7,312 nt of DNA, taken from positions 1 to 7,312 of the forward strand of contig JAAZLF010000186.1 in assembly GCA_012799425.1 (NCBI GenBank), given 5' to 3'. This document shows, piece after piece, positions 6,210 to 7,312 of this stretch. Under the pieces are notes generated by a model. The model worked only from the letters and a program-made list of their open reading frames with translations. It ran no database searches and was not told where the DNA came from. The translations under genes and the position numbers were made by a program. This DNA comes from Actinomycetales bacterium. GTDB lineage: Bacteria; Actinomycetota; Actinomycetes; Actinomycetales; Dermabacteraceae. How positions within the stretch are numbered: the first letter of the stretch is position 1; each line of letters opens with the position of its first letter.

Positions 6210-7012
6210 TGACCATCCCCACCCCCTATGAGGACCTGCTGCGTGAGGTCATGGAGAGCGGCAATCCCAAGAGCGACCGCACCGGCACCGGCACCCGCAG
6301 CCTGTTCGGCAAGCAGATCCGCTTCGACCTCTCGCAGGGGTTCCCGCTGATCACCACCAAGCGCGTGCACATCCGCTCGCTGGTGGTCGAGCTGCTGTGG
6401 TTCCTGCGCGGTGACACGAACGTGGGCTACCTGCACGAGCACGACGTCACCATCTGGGATGAATGGGCCGATGACGACGGCGACCTCGGCCCCGTCTACG
6501 GCGCGCAGTGGCGCTCCTGGCCCACGCCCGACGGCGGCGTGATCGACCAGATCAGCGACGTGGTCGAGCAGATCCGCACGAACCCCGATTCGCGCCGCCT
6601 GATCGTCTCCGCCTGGAACCCGGCCGACATCCCGAAGATGGCGCTGGCCCCCTGCCACGCCCTGTTCCAGTTCGAGGTGCACGACGGCACGCTCTCCTGC
6701 CAGCTGTACCAGCGCAGCGCCGACATGTTCCTCGGGGTGCCGTTCAACATCGCCAGCTACGCGCTGCTGACGCACATGATCGCCCAGCAGACGGATCTCG
6801 AGGTGGGCGACTTCATCTGGACCGGCGGCGACTGCCACATCTACGACAACCACCACGAGCAGGTCACCCGGCAGCTGGCGCGCGAGCCCTTCCCGTACCC
6901 GACCCTGCGGATCACGCGTCGGCCGGAGTCGCTCTTCGACTACGAGCTCGAGGACTTCGAGATCGAGGGCTACCAGCACCACAAGGGCATCAAGGCACCG
7001 GTGGCGGTGTGA
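6209..7012 (+). CDS. thyA: Thymidylate synthase
   Basis: A 267-residue cytoplasmic enzyme that methylates dUMP to dTMP using 5,10-methylenetetrahydrofolate and releases dihydrofolate. It is complete and collinear with the 264-residue E. coli enzyme. Visible landmarks are the phosphate-binding DRTGTGTRS (Arg24), [16 protein letters not shown], the second phosphate-binding arginine pair in [11 protein letters not shown], and the catalytic nucleophile Cys149 in [10 protein letters not shown]. Also present are [13 protein letters not shown] for dUMP binding, GDCHIYDNH, and the conserved C-terminus IKAPVAV that closes over the active site. The ATG overlaps the repressor stop by one base (TGATG), with GAAAGGG at 6196-6202 spaced 6 bases upstream, so translation is probably coupled to the repressor. 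The following folA start overlaps its own stop codon. No separate promoter is obvious, though one inside the repressor gene cannot be excluded. Confidence 0.98.
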   Translation: MTIPTPYEDLLREVMESGNPKSDRTGTGTRSLFGKQIRFDLSQGFPLITTKRVHIRSLVVELLWFLRGDTNVGYLHEHDVTIWDEWADDDGDLGPVYGAQWRSWPTPDGGVIDQISDVVEQIRTNPDSRRLIVSAWNPADIPKMALAPCHALFQFEVHDGTLSCQLYQRSADMFLGVPFNIASYALLTHMIAQQTDLEVGDFIWTGGDCHIYDNHHEQVTRQLAREPFPYPTLRITRRPESLFDYELEDFEIEGYQHHKGIKAPVAV

Positions 7013-7312
7013 GCACAGGAGCCGAGGAGCCCCGGATCGGCATGATCTGGGCGCAGGCACGCGGCGGCGTGATCGGCGCCGCCGGCACCATGCCCTGGCA
7101 CCTGCCGGAGGATCTGCGGCACTTCTCCCGCACCACCAAGGGCTCCCCCGTGGTGATGGGCCGGCGCACCTGGGAGTCCTTCCCGCCGAAGTACCGGCCA
7201 TTGCCGGGCCGCATCAACATCGTGATCACCCGCGACGACGGCTTCGCGGCCGAGGGTGCGGTGCGGGCGCGTGACCTGCCCGAGGGGCTGCGGCTCGCCC
7301 GCGACCTGCTCG
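7009..7312 (+). CDS. folA: Dihydrofolate reductase, 3'-truncated by window end
   Basis: The first 101 codons of dihydrofolate reductase, which reduces the dihydrofolate made by ThyA back to tetrahydrofolate with NADPH. Landmarks are [13 protein letters not shown] at the N-terminal strand, [12 protein letters not shown] with the catalytic acid Asp35 (equivalent to Asp27 of E. coli), [10 protein letters not shown] for NADPH binding, and [11 protein letters not shown]. The frame is open to the window edge, so the C-terminal third or more is missing. The start is taken as the GTG at 7009, whose GTGA overlap with the thyA stop suggests coupled translation. The alternative ATG at 7042 would give an N-terminus (MIWAQ) closer in length to E. 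coli FolA and has GAGGAG at 7024-7029, but at a long 12-base spacing. The identity is certain; the exact start is not. Confidence 0.94.
   Translation, partial: MSTGAEEPRIGMIWAQARGGVIGAAGTMPWHLPEDLRHFSRTTKGSPVVMGRRTWESFPPKYRPLPGRINIVITRDDGFAAEGAVRARDLPEGLRLARDLL

Noticed and set aside
6029..7201. Long minus-strand open frame of 390 residues opposite thyA
   Set aside because: It covers an unmistakable thymidylate synthase and parts of two other genes; no recognisable motif of its own.
1..7312. A novel defence, mobile or CRISPR-like system
   Set aside because: Every gene belongs to an ordinary transport, regulation or nucleotide-metabolism family. No spaced repeats, integrase, transposase, toxin-like small gene or tRNA was seen.

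Overview
The window is high-GC DNA with GC-rich third codon positions and consists almost entirely of plus-strand genes packed end to end. The protein styles, the GTG/ATG overlapping starts and the thyA-folA pair suggest an Actinomycetota chromosome, probably Micrococcales. A Dermabacteraceae/Brachybacterium-like host is a guess from general resemblance only.

Layout: (1) 7-1083, a LacI-family repressor. (2) 1084-1270, a 187-base intergenic region with a recognisable promoter (TTGCCC-N18-TAATAT) and a LacI-type operator (TTACAACGCTGTAA) lying in its spacer and over its -10 box. (3) 1271-5030, a four-gene run: a Tat-type lipoprotein sugar-binding protein, two CUT1-type ABC permeases and a DUF624/YesL-like membrane protein. 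These genes overlap by 4 bases or are separated by 4. (4) 5031-5129, a short GC-rich gap with palindromes but no clear promoter. (5) 5130-6209, a second LacI-family repressor, an obvious paralogue of the first. (6) 6209-7012, thymidylate synthase, and from 7009 to the window end a 3'-truncated dihydrofolate reductase. Both start codons in (6) overlap the preceding stop codon.

How it fits together: the binding protein and two permeases form a carbohydrate importer without its own ATPase in the window. It presumably borrows a shared MsmK/UgpC-type ATPase encoded elsewhere. One or both LacI proteins are expected to repress the importer through the operator at 1180-1193 and to release it when a sugar-derived ligand binds. 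The sugar is not identifiable because the window holds no glycosidase or sugar-metabolism enzyme. ThyA and FolA form the dTMP/folate cycle; ThyA makes dihydrofolate and FolA reduces it. Their tight coupling to the second repressor gene is the oddest layout feature.

I see no RNA gene, mobile element, CRISPR array or plainly new system. The points of interest are the bracketing repressor paralogues with near-identical recognition helices, the well-placed operator, and the repressor-thyA-folA overlap.
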